A stretch of DNA of 64,000 bases from the NCBI GenBank assembly GCA_028023455.1, contig JAQFVV010012476.1, positions 4,669,055 through 4,733,054 of the forward strand, written 5' to 3'. Shown here in pieces: positions 62,225-64,000 of this stretch; the stretch's first letter is position 1, and each line of letters starts with the position of its first letter. The notes under the pieces were generated by a model. That model saw only the letters and a program-made list of their open reading frames with translations, made no database searches and had not been told where the DNA came from. Made by a program: the position numbers and the translations under genes. The stretch comes from Epiperipatus broadwayi. Taxonomy: Eukaryota; Onychophora; Udeonychophora; Euonychophora; Peripatidae.

Positions 62225-62460
62225 TCCTTAATAATATACAAATGGGGTCAATATTTTATTGCAATATGATTTACAAGTAACAAACTTACACCATCCACAA
62301 CTATGATATTGTGCACTAGACAAATACAGTAAGAGTTACAACCAATCATTTATTAAACTATAGATTATCTCTAGCACAGATATGAACTTTACATCTCAGT
62401 TAAACTTTAATGTATATGTTTTTTTAATTAAACACATACATGGGAAAACTCCCTGGCCCA
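62225..62460. repeat. R4 dispersed repeat
   Basis: Inverted relative to 375-600. Words: ATAGATTATCTCTAGCACAG, TTTACATCTCAGTTAAAC, ACACATACATGGGAAAACTC. Class unknown. Confidence 0.55.
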
Positions 62461-62869
62461 GCTGTAGTTCTCCATCTTTATCTTATATCATTATATTTCT
62501 GTGTTGGCAATTTTTCAAATAATATCTTCACTTTCTCAATGTAGCAAATACCCCCCCCCCCCCAGATTATAATCTTAAAATACTTTAATGCATTTGTCAT
62601 CTATTTCTATCTATATTTGAAACTATTATAAGATTGCTATTCTAATCCACTTCACAACATCTGACTGCTCTCTTATAGTCTTTTGATAACAATTTATCAG
62701 CTGCATTAAATGATATTTTACTTTCTCAGTATCATGGTGGCAATCTATGAAGTATTTACTGTGGTGACATTTGTCTCATAGTGGGGTCTGTAGATTGACT
62801 TATCTCTTATTTTGTTTACATTGTATATATAAAGAATCTTATAGTGTATGTTGGTAGCAGAAAAACAAT
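62461..62869. other. Unassigned, with a C12 run
   Basis: Poly-C at 62551-62563, followed by AGATTATAATC. Nothing else recognised. Confidence 0.45.
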
Positions 62870-63215
62870 ACAAAGAGATGAGATCACTCAGGAAAATATG
62901 GAAAGATGTATACTAAGAATAACAAGAAGAGATCAAAAATAAAATACATATGAGAACAAGAAGATATCATTAACCTCATTGAATGAATTAAGACACTAAA
63001 ATCAAAGCTGGGTTGTATATATTTCTAGAAGAAAGAATAATAAATGGATAGTTAAAATTTTTAATTTTATTCCTAAAGATTGTAAGGACCTAGAAGGAGA
63101 CCATATGTGCGATGATGATATAAAGAAGTTTTCTGATGTGATATTGTGAAAACAGGTTATAGATCAAAGAAACGGGATTTTACATGAAGAAACTTTTTGA
63201 ATCTGATCAATTAAT
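62870..63215 (+). pseudogene. LINE-A (RTE-like) 3' end
   Basis: Pieces: ERCILRITRRDQK (62899-62940), ISLTSLNELRH, RRIINGWLKFLILFLKIV-like and RPYVR at 63098-63112. Several stops. Same orientation as the copies at 58.6 and 60.7 kb. Confidence 0.6.
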
Positions 63216-63642
63216 GGTTGAAAGTCATAATGATGCTATATTTCTATGGCATGTGGTTTGAATTTGTGGGAAACAAAAAATTTTTTAGATAATCTATCAA
63301 ATTTAGATTTTTTTCTAAATGTTCATTAAATGATTAGTTAGTTTATAATTAGCTATTTTTATTTAAAATTTAAAACTGTTTTTATTTTCAATGTTATTCA
63401 ATATCATGGAAGGATGCTAGAAAAAATTTTGCTCACAATTTGTTTATATATCTCACCTTATTTCGATACAAAAGAGAAATACTGCTAATCAAGTTGTCAT
63501 TTGTATTTGTAAAAATTGGAATATTAAACATTTATGTTGATTTTCTCTTCTTTTATATACTTTTTCCCTTTAGTTAGTTTTACTTTTTTTTGATATTTAT
63601 AAATAGATTGATGAAGAGATAGATAGATTGATTAATTGATTT
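63216..63642. other. AT-rich region, no gene seen
   Basis: No feature recognised. Confidence 0.5.
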
Positions 63643-63808
<166 letters not shown>

Positions 63809-64000
63809 TATGCAAATAGGATAGGTTATACCTGTGGTAAATCGATGAATAAGTGGATAACAGGCACAAGTGAGGGCGAAATATAAGTAGGAAGTAGATG
63901 AATAAAAAAAAGGTACTCAAATTAGTAAGTTCGTAGAAAGGAAAACCAAGTCGACTGACACGTAGAATTTAAGATAGATTGGTAAGTAAAATGACCGAAA
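63809..64000. other. Decayed GATA edge
   Basis: Words such as GGATAGGTTATA, GGAAGTAGATG and AGATAGATTGGTAAG look like degenerate tetranucleotide repeat. No gene. Confidence 0.4.

Overview
This is a stretch of AT-rich (roughly 70-75% A+T by eye) eukaryotic, almost certainly invertebrate animal, nuclear DNA made almost entirely of decayed transposable elements and simple repeats. No host protein-coding gene, rRNA or functional tRNA gene could be supported. The mix of RTE-like non-LTR retrotransposons, Penelope-like elements (PLEs) with GIY-YIG endonucleases, tRNA-derived SINEs, long foldback elements and very long GATA/GACA arrays fits several invertebrate groups; the sequence alone does not let me name the phylum. 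Repeat family labels used here (LINE-A to LINE-D, R1 to R5, SINE-2) are local names, not database names.

Layout. 0-5.3 kb: a hairpin element carrying a hammerhead ribozyme motif, two LINE-B 3' ends, several foldback elements and a LINE-C 3' end. 6.7-11.5 kb: R2 repeats, two with ribozyme motifs and one folded into a 453-bp palindrome, plus three RTE-like (LINE-A) fragments. 12-13 kb: an AAT/AAC microsatellite and R1 repeat. 13.9 kb: a young SINE with a 17-bp target-site duplication. 14.3-18.5 kb: a LINE-D copy on the minus strand split by a Penelope element whose pseudo-LTRs are inverted. 18.8-20 kb: a GATA/TAGG/GACA array next to a foldback repeat. 21.3-23.2 kb: an RTE-like element from the endonuclease end to the RT, interrupted by another repeat. 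25-31 kb: R1, R2, LINE-C and a 1.77-kb hAT-like insertion with an 8-bp target duplication. 31.5-34.6 kb: a Penelope element with direct pseudo-LTRs and a dead RT. 36.8-38.7 kb: a tandem array of a tRNA-derived SINE. 41.1-42.05 kb: a nearly pure GATA/GACA array. 43.1-43.8 kb: a 687-bp palindrome. 44.9-63.2 kb: more LINE-A, LINE-C, PLE, R1-R4 and SINE fragments, and a 1.85-kb composite flanked by 19-bp direct repeats. The window ends in another GATA array.

Most interesting system: the R2 repeats carry, on the minus strand, the parts of a type I hammerhead ribozyme: box CUGAUGA, a 6-bp helix II, GAAA, a minimal helix III, an NUA cleavage site and a helix I that can pair distally and differs between copies in a compensating way. 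The same repeats have tRNA-like A and B boxes downstream of the ribozyme. This looks like a retrozyme-like or SINE-like family that combines self-cleavage with Pol III promoter-like sequence.

The LINE and PLE copies are broken by stops, frameshifts and nested insertions, so none looks autonomous here. The likely relationship is that RTE/LINE or PLE enzymes made elsewhere in the genome mobilise the non-coding repeats.
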